Positions 1-30,029 of a stretch of DNA of 64,000 nt are shown in pieces. The notes beneath the pieces were generated by a model. That model made no database searches and was not told the DNA's origin. It worked only from the letters and a program-made list of their open reading frames with translations. The DNA is from Engraulis encrasicolus (lineage: Eukaryota; Chordata; Actinopteri; Clupeiformes; Engraulidae), in NCBI RefSeq assembly GCF_034702125.1, contig NC_085867.1, positions 44,452,187 to 44,516,186 of the forward strand, given 5' to 3'. The first letter of the stretch is position 1, and each line of letters starts with the position of its first letter. The translations under genes were made by a program, and so were the position numbers.

Positions 1-18529
<18,529 letters not shown>

Positions 18530-18971
18530 GGCTGCTGGTTACTGAAGGGACATAGAATAATTTGTGCATGAACATTTATTACCATACAAGCCTACAGAGG
18601 ACCCCCTGCATCACTTTTATTAGATATATTTTTCATTACATTTTGATTAACCAACCAAACACATGTGCCAGAATCCTTTAATATATGTCTGTTGTGCTAA
18701 TGATTAATAATTAGAAAGAAAGCACATAGGACCACCTGTAAAGCACATAGGACCCCCTGTAAAACCTGAGGCGTTCACTAAAGCACATAGGACCCCCTGT
18801 AAAACCCGAAACTCTCACTGAATTTGCCTCTATCATGATTTCTTGTTTTCAAATGTCAAATAAATCTTCTTCACTGATATTGATTTCCTAAAGCATATTT
18901 TTAATCCTCTTCGAAGAAAGGCAAATATATTCTTGTTAATTCATTCACCCCTTGAAGAATGAAAAGCTTAC

Positions 18972-19020
18972 CTCTTTTCCCTACTCCAGACAAACTTGAT
19001 GAATTGTAAGTTGACGAGGA
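18972..19020 (-). other. MYH-A 5'UTR exon U2
   Basis: A 49-nt noncoding exon. The acceptor is TTTGTTTCAG and the donor is GTAAGC. The same 49-nt exon is present before MYH-B at 57355-57403 with only a few substitutions. Two noncoding leader exons before the ATG exon is the normal sarcomeric MYH layout. Confidence 0.85.
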
Positions 19021-19101
19021 CTGAAACAAAGAAAGCCAGAGAGCAGTTTCACCTGAAGTGTATTCCTCATTTCTCTCTCGTAAACAAACCCAGCATTCGG
19101 A

Positions 19102-19329
19102 TGACTAACTAAGCATGCAGTTAACCCATTTTAACCTGACTAACTAAGCATGCAGTTAACCCATTTTAACCTGACTAACTAAGCATGCAGTTAACCCATT
19201 TTAACCTGACTAACTAAGCATGCAGTTAACCCATTTTAGCCTGACTAACTAAGCATGCAGTTAACCCATTTTAACCTGACTAACTAAGCATGCAGTTAAC
19301 CCATTTTAGCCTGACTAACTAAGCATGCA
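19102..19329. repeat. 35-bp minisatellite, six copies plus a partial
   Basis: Unit TGACTAACTAAGCATGCAGT followed by TAACCCATTTTAACC. Six full copies end-to-end plus 18 bp of a seventh. The only variant is A/G in TTTTARCC in copies 4 and 6. It sits 82 bp from exon U2 and is absent at the matching place in MYH-B. Confidence 0.95.
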
Positions 19330-19637
19330 CCCAACATAAGGATGACTTAATCTATTCAAGCCTGCTATATGAGTCATTTTGATTGATTGACTGATGCTGC
19401 ATATATGCTGCATTCAGGCTCTTGAGATTTGAGAGTGGTTTTCAAATAACAGTGTGGGTATCTTAGCGCTTAATGAACATAATCCAATGCAAGACTAGCT
19501 TTTAAATGCACATAATGTCATGTTTTTATGTGCTTCAGAGGCTGAGATATTTTGTTTTTTGTTGGCTGAGGGCACCTTTTTCCAAAAAGGGCTTAGGCAT
19601 TCACCAAAGCAAAGCCAGTAGGATGAGAACAAGACTA

Positions 19638-19639
<2 letters not shown>

Positions 19640-19717
<78 letters not shown>
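19640..19717. repeat. (CA)n microsatellite
   Basis: About 39 uninterrupted CA units in intron 1 of MYH-A. MYH-B has a CA tract at the homologous place (57936-58039). Confidence 0.98.
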
Positions 19718-19718
<1 letters not shown>

Positions 19719-21269
19719 AATGCCACGTGTTAGGTACAGCATTTATACAGGTCCCCTACTGTACTTATAAAGCCTTAAGTCAAAACAATTCAAATAACAG
19801 TTAACAGTTACTGATTACATGTTACTGTCTTTTGAAAATAATGCCGTACACCACAAAATGACTACATTGAAAATGTAAGGCATTACACTACTATTGCGTT
19901 ACTTTAGTTTCTCTCGCCAAAATAACTGCATATCGATCTCACAATTTACAGTGTAAATCAAGCTCGTGAGTCAAGACTATTTCACCACCCATCCAGGAGA
20001 CGTTTCGTCAGCATGCAGACTAAAAAGTAGCAGGTTCAGGAATATCTTATTTCTGACCCACCACACTGAACACCATTAAAATCCAAGTTACAGTAAAATG
20101 TATTGTAAGTCAAGTTACTTGCATTTGTAAGTCAAGTCAAGTCGGCTTTATTGTCAATTTCTTAACATGCGCTGGTCATACAAAGAATTGAAATTACGTT
20201 TCTTACTTTCCCATGCAGACAGACATAGACTCTAGACTCTAACTAATATACATTACAGCATTATACTAATAATAACATATGTCATGAACGTTAACTGTCA
20301 ATGACCGGGCAGCATTCATTTCAAACCAGTGCTGCCTCACTCCTCCCACCCAAGTGCTCCTGGGCATCGAGGATCCAGACCAAAAATGAATTACGAAATA
20401 ATTCATGTGGTCTTGTAAAACCAGGCTAGAGGACTGTTGGCCCATCTGGAAAATGCCCTGTATGCCAGATTACCAGGCCGGCCCTGTATGCCAGATTACC
20501 AGGCCGGCCCTGTATGCCAGATTACCAATCCAGCCCTGAGTGGCATGCAACATCTCCTGTGTGTGCCTGCAGTGTTGTCCTCTGCCTGGAGCGAGGGAAG
20601 ACCGTTGACTTTACTTTAGCAGACACTTTTTATCCAAAGTGATTGAGGACATAATCAAAGCCTACAACACTTGCAGTTAAAAGTTCACAGGAAATATACA
20701 GGACAAAAAGTGCAGATGCATAGCAGGGTTAGTGGGGTTTCTTTTTTGTCTTCTTTTTTTTTGTTTTAAATTACATTAGCACAGGAGTAACCCCATAATG
20801 CACGCCATTCCACCAGTGAAAAGCTGTAATAATCATTGAAAAGTTAACTATGATAGTACCACTCTACTATGACACAACGTAGGGCCTTTATTAACGCACT
20901 AGGACTTGGGTCTTTGCCATTCTGGTAACTGCAAATGTATAATGCCGTGCCTCAGCAGGTTAACCCTTTGAGGGGCACCATCACAAATATGTGGTTAGAA
21001 TTTTACCAAAATTCTGAGTTCTCATTATGATGTCATAAAGACTTTTCTAGATTTTTTTACACAGCTGGGAGCTGTAGAGTGTTCGAGTAAAATTCTAGAA
21101 GAACTGGGGAGAAGTCCTTAGTCCTCAACGTTAATTAGAGTGCACACTTACATACAACATAAACTTACACACAACACAACATAAACGTACACACAACATA
21201 AACACTTAAACACAACACAACATAAACTTACTGGACTGCACACTTACACACAACACAACATAAACTTAC

Positions 21270-21312
21270 TCTACTGTGTGCTGAGGCTCCTCCTCTCCTG
21301 GCCTGGACTGCA
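21270..21312 (-). other. MYH-A 5'UTR exon U1 (start site estimated)
   Basis: The 3' end is set by a full consensus donor, CAGTAGA|GTAAGTTTATG. The 5' end is placed about 25-30 bp downstream of the TATA box and is an estimate. The segment is homologous to MYH-B U1, whose donor reads CAGTCCA|GTAAGTTTATG. A second near-copy of that donor follows at 21231 (see findings). Confidence 0.7.
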
Positions 21313-21335
21313 GCTCCCCCTGCTCCCTCTCTGCG

Positions 21336-21440
21336 TTTATATCAGCCATCTACTGCTCACTAAGCACCATCCCTATATGGCATATGGATGCTGTTACACA
21401 GATATGGATTGATATATTTAAACATCACCTCCAGGATCTC
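21336..21440 (-). promoter_or_regulatory. MYH-A core promoter
   Basis: Minus-strand TATA box in GATATAAACGCAGAGAG at 21336-21341. Upstream, a CArG-like sequence (CCATATAGGG, one mismatch), a CATATG E-box and an AT-rich MEF2-like stretch (TTTAAATATATC) lie within about 100 bp. The block from the TATA box outward is strongly conserved at MYH-B (60475-60580) although the surrounding DNA has diverged. That conservation supports it as the real promoter. SRF, MyoD-family and MEF2 input is inferred from motifs and from known MYH regulation. Confidence 0.8.
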
Positions 21441-21737
21441 TCGCTAAATGATTGGTGTGTCAGGGTAGTTTTCTTCATTCATCATTGATCTTGCCGTTGT
21501 TGTTGTTCAAATTATTCAATTTAGAAACTTATTTTAAAATAAAGTTGGATCGATGATGTATGCACAACAAATATGGTGAATGATATGCAGATCATTTTAC
21601 GTTCTTTGTGTGATTTTCATTTCATTAGAATATAGTAAATAGTCAAGTCAGTTTTTAGTGTTACTTTCTTCATATGCACAAGTCATACAAGGAAAATGAA
21701 ATGACGTCTTCTCTCTATACCATGCCAAGACATAGAT

Positions 21738-21771
<34 letters not shown>

Positions 21772-22135
21772 TATTTATTTGTCCTTTCGGAAATTTGTTC
21801 TGTGCCATTTTCAGTGCATCTGATACAATTACAAAGACATTACAATAAACAAGAACACAATAGACAAACACGACCCCCCCCCCTCCCTCTATAGAACAAA
21901 AAGACAGGTTGACAAAAAAAAACCCAACATGCACAAGACTGACATTTTACAGACTGACAAAATAGCGCTAGAATAACTAATTCATAGTCTAATACTCACA
22001 GACTAAAGCATATCATAATCACTCACTCCACAGGCTAACAGATATCTTTACTTGTATCGTGTATTTGGGGCCTTTGTTTATCGGATTCACATGTTATTCC
22101 ACAACCTATTCAAACATGTGAAACATATCGCACAT

Positions 22136-22139
<4 letters not shown>

Positions 22140-22226
<87 letters not shown>
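22140..22226. repeat. (CA)n microsatellite
   Basis: About 43 CA units, upstream of MYH-A. Confidence 0.98.
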
Positions 22227-22228
<2 letters not shown>

Positions 22229-22325
22229 CAGCTGTGGTTGGTGATGAAAAAAATATTTAAGAGTGAGTCATCAGATGTGGTGCGCAATAGGCAAGGCGAG
22301 GTAAGGCAAGTTTATTTGTAAAGCG

Positions 22326-22686
22326 CAGGGTTTCCCAAGCTGGGGTGCGTGCACCCCTGGGGGTGCGCAGACTGGCATAAGGGGATGTGTGAGCTGATTA
22401 GAGCAAATGGTGGATATGTGAGTTTTTATCCAGCATTGATGAACATTAGTCATTTTTAATTGTATTTAGACTTGTATGCTGGAAGGGTCCATCTGAAGTG
22501 TAGTTAAACTCCCAGACTATTGGAAAAGAGGATTCCCCAAAATGAATATGCATAATGTGCAGTGAATGCGCAGTGAATCGATGCTTGCGTGGTCATCAGC
22601 ACATCAAAATATTCGCTCAGGGGGATGCGCGAAACACATTGAAATGTACAAGGGGGTGCGCAGGGAAAAAAGTTTGGGAACCGCTG
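22326..22686. mobile_element. hAT-type MITE nested in an older repeat
   Basis: Ends CAGGGTTTCCCAAGCTG and GTTTGGGAACCGCTG; flanks GTAAAGCG and GTATAGCA form an 8-bp TSD with two mismatches. It splits a TTTATTTGTATAGCACATTT repeat common in fish. Confidence 0.8.
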
Positions 22687-23752
22687 GTATAGCACATTTC
22701 ATACACAGGTGCAATCCAATGTGCTTCACATGAAAAAAGGGCAAAACTGGAAGGAAAGAAGAAAGTACGAGTCAGAGAAAATTCAAATATTAAGATAGAA
22801 CATAGTTAGAACAAAAAAAGATTAAAAAAACATCCAAAAGATTAAAAACATATTATTAGAGTAAAAGATAATTCAAACATTTAGATAAAACATTAAACAA
22901 TTAAAACATAATTTAGAGCTGCGAGGGGAAGGCATCTAGGAGGCACTGTGGCACCGTGTGCTGGCACAGTGGGGGAGATTGGTGCAGTTGACTGTACACT
23001 GGTAGAACGCAATACAGTGCACATCTTTGACATATCACTTCACTGAAATCTATTTGCGCCACATTCACACAGCTACCTAGCATGCAGCGTCCTTCTTTGG
23101 CAGCCATAGCTCTCATAGCTATTAGGGCAACCCTCCAGGATTGGGAGGTGAAGTGAGACAGCCCTGTGGATTTATTTCTGGGGTCACAGTAGGTGACATT
23201 TACGAGAGATAAGCAACGTGCCACATGAAGTCCCTGCCATGTTACGTTGATGTGGTTATGATACATGATACCAGCCCTTACATGCGTATTGCTTATGAAA
23301 GATTAATGTTTTTTTTTAGTGAATGCAAATGATGTGGATGTTGATGTGTGTCGTAAAAAGCTCCCTGGCACCAGACATCGATGTGGTCACGATACCTGAT
23401 ACCTACATGCCCTTACATGTGTATCTGCAGATGAAAGATTAATGTTGTTAGTAAATGCAAAGGATAATGACTATTTCCTTGATGATGTGAATTCCATGGA
23501 TGTCAACGTTGTACCTCGTAAAATCTCTGACATCAGACATACAGTACGTGTGGTCATGATGCACGATACTGACTGTGCAGAGGATCTCCCAAATGAAAAA
23601 CGAATGCTGGCTGTCAGGAAACGCTGAAATGTATTTCCTTGATATTTGTTTTAACCACTGCAGTTGAAAGGTGAAAGTCATATAGTATGAGTAACCTTGT
23701 CAAAAGTCAAAAGTTTGGGGGCAGCTGTGGTTAAGTCTTGTCAAAGTTTGGG

Positions 23753-23932
23753 GGCAGCCGTGGCAAAGTGGTTAGGGAGGTGGACTCACGATCAGAGGGT
23801 TGAAGGTTCAAATCCTACCTTTACCTCTCCCTGCACCTCTATCCATGGATTAAGTGCCCATGAGCAAGGCACCCAACCCCACATTGCTCCAGGGACTGTA
23901 ACCAATACCCTGTATCTAAATAGCTGTTAGTT
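23753..23932 (+). mobile_element. tRNA-derived SINE
   Basis: The head reads GGCAGCCGTGGCAAAGTGG, followed by a pol III B-box GGTTCAAATCC at 23805-23815, then a body with GAGCAAGGCACCCAACCCC. A partial copy of the 5' end precedes it at about 23717. It does not fold as a complete tRNA gene in my reading. Confidence 0.8.
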
Positions 23933-24208
23933 CACACAGTGACACTGAAGACAAGCTTCTACTCAACAACTTTTTTCCCCATTGTTAAAATCTGGGCATT
24001 TAAAAAATCTGGGCATTTGTGCATGTCAAACACAGAATCGATGACAAACCACAACTTGATTTACTACATACAGAACATACAGCCAGCAATAGGCAGACGC
24101 TCTTCCTGTAGCAAGTTGTAGTAGTCTGTCACTTATTTAAAATAATGAATAACACTGCTGCATAATTGGGATACAAATACTTTGTGTGCACTGTGCAGCC
24201 ATTGCTTA

Positions 24209-24558
24209 AGCCAGGCTCAAACTACACGACTAGCGATTGTGTGTCCGATTTTGGCGTTTGGGTGCACTGCACACTAGAAGAGAATTGCAACGGTCAATCT
24301 TGTCGCTGCTGGCAGCCACGGAGACAATGCCCGACGTTCTATTTCCAGTCGCAAATATCAAACACTGTTTGATTTCTACGATTTGCGATCGGCGACTCTT
24401 TGAGCTGCCAAAGTTCTATCTTAGAACGTCGCTCACGACGAGGAAATCTTTCCCGACAATCGCTTGCGATGGTCCTGGGGGGTAACGTTCCAGCGATTGT
24501 CGTAAGGGGGGTTTTCAGCCGAGAATCGGCGCGATAGTCGTGTAGTTTGAGCCAGGCT
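24209..24558. mobile_element. Harbinger-type MITE inserted in a SINE
   Basis: Terminal repeats AGCCAGGCTCAAACTACACG and the mirror GTGTAGTTTGAGCCAGGCT; TSD TTA on both sides (24206-24208, 24559-24561). A 3-bp TTA TSD is characteristic of PIF/Harbinger. The SINE head is on the left (GCAGCCATTGC) and its body continues at 24562-24770. Confidence 0.85.
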
Positions 24559-24770
24559 TTAGTGGTTAGGGAGATGGACTTTAGCTCAGAGGGTCGCATT
24601 GAAGAGGGTTCGTATCCCACCCTTCCACTCCCTAGTACACTCCATGGCTGAGGTGCCTTTCAGCAAGGCCCCTAACCCCACACTGTTCCAGGGTCTGTTA
24701 CCAATACCCTGTAAATAACTTTAAGTCACTTTGGATAAAAGCATCAGCGAAGTGTAATGTAATAAAAAAG
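24559..24770 (+). mobile_element. tRNA-derived SINE, body split by the Harbinger MITE
   Basis: GTGGTTAGGGAGATGGAC, then GCAAGGCCCCTAACCCCACA, and the tail GGATAAAAGCATCAGCG plus TGTAATGTAATAA. Same family as 23753-23932. Confidence 0.8.
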
Positions 24771-25194
24771 TACTAAAGCAGTTGAAACAGCCACCGTAGC
24801 CTTCAGTGGCCTTCAGATAAGGAGGTTCAGTTCCTGAGGTGAGAGTCAGGGCCTTGTGTCTAATCCAGTAGGTCATCAGTAACCAGAAACGATCTGTAAC
24901 ACAGCAGGATGACTGCCCGATGCCAGATAACACTATTAACACTTGACAAAAAGATCTCTTCACACGTTTAACTCTTAATGCGAATACCTCAAGTCCACTG
25001 ACTGTCTTTCCTGACAATGATTGAAATAGCCACCAGCTGGCAGTTACAATGAGACAGTGACCTTGCCATGCCCTTCAAGTGATGAGACTGCAGCACTGAT
25101 TGGCATTGTCTGGTCTTGTGATGATATAGGATCTTTGTAAGCTGGCTTACTCTAGTAACAGTGTCTATGCTATTCATTGAGTTGCATACAGTAT

Positions 25195-25480
25195 TTGACT
25201 GTCATGACTCATGATGAGTAAGTGTGGACTGTCAGTTGCCTTCATCAGGTCTGTCAACAGATATATTGCTTCTGCGTAGTGGACATGTAATCATATTTTG
25301 GTCTCCTAGTGGAGTTTACACTCTGTTTAGCAGGCCTACTTTGTTTTACTGTGTTATACTGAGGAGTTTAATACTGTATTAGACTGTCATGGTGAGTGAG
25401 TGTAGATGATCATTTGCCTTCGTCGGGTGTGTCAGCAGATATATTGCTTCTTCGTAGCGGACATGTAATCATATAACGTA
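25195..25480. repeat. Two imperfect direct copies of about 100 bp
   Basis: TTGCCTTCATCAGGT..CAGATATATTGCTTCTGCG at about 25230-25290 recurs as TTGCCTTCGTCGGGT..CAGATATATTGCTTCTTCG at about 25415-25475, spaced about 185 bp. Noncoding. Confidence 0.7.
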
Positions 25481-26073
25481 GGAATTTTGGACTCATAAAT
25501 AGCAAGTTGTCTGGTGGCCCATATGTTGCGGCACCCTACAGGGACGCCCCTATCAGGCCTGTATATGTGCTGATATGTGCATATGTCAGGGATGCCCCTG
25601 TCAAGGCAGGAATAGACCAGAAGTGACTTGAGCGATTTTAACAACTAAAGTTATTGAATTTGTTGAAAAGATAAAAATCACTATTTGAGGCACTCCTTAC
25701 TAAAGTTAAAAAGCCTTTATGAAATACTGGCTACATGCCTATGCGTTTCAACCCATTGTCTTCATCAGGGCATGATTTACTAACTGGATACAGGACCCAG
25801 TGAAGCATTCCCTTTTCCCCTGAGTCGCTGGTAACAAAAGAGACAAAAGCTATTTGGGCGACTGAGGCGATTTGAGCGACAGTTTGTAGGGCTTCAGCGA
25901 ATATTATGCAAATGAGCTATGATGCGTTTCGGCGACAGCCGCCACAGCCCATGGGAATATCGCAATGCTTGCTTTCTGCTTTTAACGGACTCTGTCACCT
26001 CTATCACTCGTAGCGCGGTCCAGTGATTCTTTGTCACTTAATCTAGTCGCTGACTGTTTATTGGCCCGAGCAG

Positions 26074-27060
26074 ACCCTTACTAAAATCGACCATGGTAAA
26101 CCATGATTTCATGTTTTTTTTAGCATGAATCGGCACGTTTTTTGGTTTGACTATAGTTTAACTATAAAATGAACAATGGTTTTACTCTGAAAACTAACCA
26201 TGGTTTTACCATGTTTTATAATTATTCATCAAATTACATTAGCTGCCACTTTTTTTATCCAACGCACATATTGGTGACAGTCCTTGGAGCAATGAGGGGT
26301 TAGGTGCCTTGCTCAAGGGCACATCAGTCATGGATTTAGGTGTAGGGAGAGGTAAGGGTGGGATTTGAATCTGCAGCTCTGTGATCTTCAGTCCAGCTCC
26401 CTAACCATTACACCATGGCTGCGAACAAGTTTTCGTGTTCTTTTGGGTGACCATGAAACCCACAATTAACCATGTTTTTTTGAGCATGGCTTGTGACATA
26501 GACACAAACCATGCTCAAAAAAACATGAATAACCATGATCCATGGTTAGTCAGGAACCATGGTTTTCATGGTTACCCCAAAAAAACATGGATAAGCCGTT
26601 GGGCTGGGTAAAATAATCTATTCAATCGATAATCGATCAATATCATTTAAAATTCACATAATCGATTTTTTGGGTTATTTTTCTTTTTGTTCTTTTTGTT
26701 TAATTTAGGTCTATGGTCAACACCCATTAGGTATTAGTCAATTAGGCCTAGGCCTACTTATTACAAATTAGCAATCTAACACTGTCAAGCCACAGCCCTT
26801 GAGCACATTTTTTATAAAAATAGGCAACAGGATCTTTTGGGGGAAATCCTGGCACCAACAAGGGAACGGATTGAATCGATTCGGAGTGAATCGAATCAAA
26901 TCGCGATTAATCGATTCAAAGCCCTAAGAATCGAAAACGAATTGATACAGGAACATGACTGTGATACCCAGCCCTAATAAGCCTTAGTAATACTATGGGT
27001 GGTTCAGAGCACTTAGAGAAACCATGGTTACTACTGTAAAACCATGATTACAGTAAAACC
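26074..27060. mobile_element. AACCATGG-rich element with embedded SINE, truncated
   Basis: The left end CCCTTACTAAAATCGACCATGG resembles the ends of the complete copy at 58280-58889, in opposite orientation. Many AACCATGGTT-like palindromes. A SINE sits in minus orientation at 26232-26432, and a further MITE with GGGCTGGGTA / TACCCAGCCC ends at about 26598-26973. The right terminus is lost. Confidence 0.7.
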
Positions 27061-27559
27061 ATGCTTAACAATGAAGAGGTCTCGGCGAAGTGTGGCGTGG
27101 GACCATTTTCGGTTAGAAAATGACAAAGTGTCATTGGAAGACGGTTTGATCAGGCACATTTGAATAGCCTGAAGAACGTGGCCTAAACGCAATAGTGTTG
27201 TTTGCGCTGTTGTTCTCACGTTATTCTCAATTACTTGACTCACGCTGGCTGCTGCTGCTGACGGAGCTACCCAAACTTTTTTTGTTGCAGTGTTAACCAA
27301 TATGTCATCAGTGAGCACAGCAGAGGCCATGGCGGCATTTTCGATGTAGGGTACAGCTGTTTCATTCATGCATTCGCGTAACTGTGGACTCGGAATGACT
27401 GTATTTAACTGCGCAGCAAATCACTTTCACTTTACCTCTGGCGTAATGTTAAAAAAAATGATGGTGGAACTCCAAATATTGTAGTATAGGTCAAGCACAT
27501 CAGCGCAATGGGCTCATGAAAGTCCCAGTGAAAGACCTTGCATGCACGAGGAAGGAGCA

Positions 27560-29700
27560 TTTCTAGTTCTCTACTTTATTTCACAACAAAACTCTAACCC
27601 TTTGTTTAAAAACCATTTTCGTTTCTGCTATTTTAATATTTATTGGAAGGTTATTCCATAACACAATTCCTGTATAAAAGAAAGAGCTATGTGTCGCGCT
27701 GTTGGCAGGTGGAACCTTACAGGACTGGACACTCGCTCTTGTTTCATGGGCATGTTGAGTATGCACCATTACAATTTGGGAACTCAGATAATTAGGGGCC
27801 GTCTCATTGATAATGTTGAACATTTGATTCAGTTTTAACTGTTCAACCCTTAGCTTTACAGGCAGAAAATGCACTTTCTTAAAATCATTAAGAGTGACAT
27901 GATGGTGTGTTGAATGTGGTCATCTGCATAGAGAATTACTTTACATTTAACAGCTGCTGACATATCATTTACATAAATAATAAATAACAAAGGGCCTAAA
28001 ATTGAACCTGTCCATCTATTTGATAGGTTTAATCAGCTTTCGCTTTCTCTATATGATATCTTGCTGGTTCCGATTATATACATATTCATCAAAATTATGT
28101 TGCAGATTAGATTTGGAGAAATTTCTGTAATAGTGATCTCTCTGCCTCATTAAATCCATTATGTCAGTCATCCATTTAGCTATTTTTTGTTTAGCTCTCA
28201 TTGGTGCATGTCCAGTGCTGTTAAAAACCTCTCCTTTAACAACTTCCATGCCTGATCAGGATCCTTACTGTCCAGAACTGTACTCCAATCCTGATCAGCA
28301 AGTTTAAGCTCAAAAGCCTCCTTAGAATAAATTGTACATCTCATCTTTATGGAAAATGAGATCCTGAACCTATTGTACCCTTATGTGTCTTCTGAGTACA
28401 AAAAATGGCTTTGTGGTGGTCACTGAGACCCATTTCCTATGTCCTAGAGCAGCAGTTGTTTTTTTTGTTTTTTTAAACCAGTATCAGATCCAAAATAGAT
28501 ATAGTGTACAAATCGACCCTGGTTGGCTCAGTTATAAGTTGCTGTAATCCAAACACCTTACTAAAATGTAAAAATTTTTAATTTTTGATTGTCCTCAGCA
28601 GATTTTTGTGAAAATCACCCAAAAGAATGCATTATTTCTCCAGCAACACATTGCTATCAATACACACTGATTCTAAAAGTTCATAAAAGTGATTTTGTTT
28701 TGGGGGTCTGTAGCACACCCCCACCAAAATCGTCTTAGTTTTGGGCACTCGAATTTCAATCCAAGCAGTTTCCAAAGAGTCTATCTGTAAGTCCATTTAA
28801 GGGGTGAATGATAAATCAGTCTGAATAAAAAGACATAGCCCTCCTCTGTTCCTATTGCCGTCTCGCCGGTAGCAGTTGAAACCAGGCAGTTCAATCTCGC
28901 AGTCCTCAATTATGGCGCAGACCTTATTAAATGGCACTGTCCAGCCACGTCTCAGTCACTGCGGCTGCAGCAATCACTGCGGCTTTTGTTCTTGCAATAA
29001 ACTGTCTTAACTCATCAATTTTCGGAAGTAAACTCCTTGTGTTGAGGTGAATAAAATGTAGCCCTCTTTGATTTAAAAGTTCCATGGACATATCCATCAC
29101 ACAAACCATCTCCATTACTGTTATCCCCAACGAAAATTGTATCATCTCGTGTATAATCCAGGATATCGGGGGAACACAATTCACAGATCACAGGCGACTG
29201 CCTTGCATTCAATCTCACAGTCTTCCTGCAGTTCGGGCATTGGCCCCCTGTGTGTTTTGCAGGTGGATGGTCCAGGTCAGGGATGAACATCACCACATAG
29301 CAGCAAAGTTTCTGACAGCAAGTAGCGTAAAATGTATTCTTACTTCTCCAGTATTTCGCCTCCTGGTGCGTTGATTGTTGGGGGCATGTTCGAAGAGTCG
29401 GATTAATGTATTAAACAGTTGGTCATGTCCGACGGGTATTTTACTGGAATGTTTGTCACCAGCTGATTTCTTAAACAAACCTGCTTCTGCGTTTTTGCCA
29501 GCCACAACAGAGTTGTACAGTCCAGCTGATTTCACAAACAAACCTGCTTCTGCGTTTTTGCCACCCACAACTGAGTTGTACAGTCCAACGATTTGACAAA
29601 ACGGCAGCAGCAAAAGTAGGACAAACTATCCATTGGCCATTTCGTTTAACAACTTGACAGGAAAAGTCTCTAAAATTAAAAAAAAAACACATTTAAAACT
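27560..29700 (-). pseudogene. Decayed non-LTR retrotransposon (LINE)
   Basis: Minus-strand fragments in LINE order. At 29015-29296 a protein piece has paired CxxC motifs (CPNC and CELC). At 28927-29184 an endonuclease start reads LHFIHLNTRSLLPKIDELR with TETWLD. At 28049-28249 a linker reads LMRQRDHYYRNF. At 27581-27874 the end of the reverse transcriptase reads LRVEQLKLNQMFNIINETAP and VLWNNLPINIK. Most of the catalytic reverse transcriptase is deleted and frames are broken, so it is inactive. The clade is not certain. Confidence 0.8.
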
Positions 29701-30029
29701 TTATCGCGGGGCTGACGGTGCCTTCAGCATGCTTGCGAATGCGTACCCAAGATCAGTCTGAAGTTCTCACACCTGCGAGCAGTTTGTAAAGCACAGCACA
29801 CCAATTTTGATGAGACAGCAAACATGCGTTTCACAGCAAATGTTAGTACACAGCAGTTCACTAAGAATTCTTAAGGTTTCCCTTTGTTTCAGACATGTAA
29901 AATTTGATCTTTTACCTGACATGTTTTGACAAACATCTATCACTGATCCGCATACAACAAAGCAGTAATACACAATACACGTCATGAGAAGACCAACAAG
30001 GTGCATAATGCAAGTTGATGATAATCAGG

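Larger units (their letters stand above)
19021..21269 (-). other. MYH-A intron 1, with simple repeats
   Basis: Noncoding. It holds a 35-bp minisatellite (19102-19329), a (CA)n tract (19640-19717), a fragment that looks like a SINE tail near 20607-20665, and three tandem copies of a 26-bp unit (CCTGTATGCCAGATTACCAG plus 6 bases) at about 20456-20530. The last two items recur before MYH-B, with only two copies of the 26-bp unit near 60075-60125. No open frame here looks coding. Confidence 0.75.
21441..25200. other. Upstream region of MYH-A with blocks conserved at MYH-B
   Basis: No gene seen. Two blocks, 22990-23470 and 24779-25180, align with 61940-62385 and 62890-63240 upstream of MYH-B, in the same order. 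They keep stretches such as GCACATCTTTGACA, CAGTTCCTGAGGTG, GTCTTTCCTGACAATGA and CCTTCAAGTGA. Between them lie repeats: GATA tract (21736-21770), (CA)n (22140-22226), a hAT MITE, and SINEs. The conserved blocks may be muscle regulatory sequence, or simply DNA not yet decayed since duplication. Confidence 0.65.

Noticed and set aside
19102..19329. CRISPR-like array of 35-bp repeats
   Set aside because: Repeats are directly adjacent without spacers, and the genome is vertebrate; it is a minisatellite.
23753..23932. Candidate tRNA gene at the B-box-containing head
   Set aside because: No complete cloverleaf that I can pair, several sister copies with the same nonfunctional body, and a SINE tail.
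27581..29613. A host protein gene on the minus strand between the two myosins
   Set aside because: Fragments are in LINE order with endonuclease-like and reverse-transcriptase-end motifs, broken frames and deletions.
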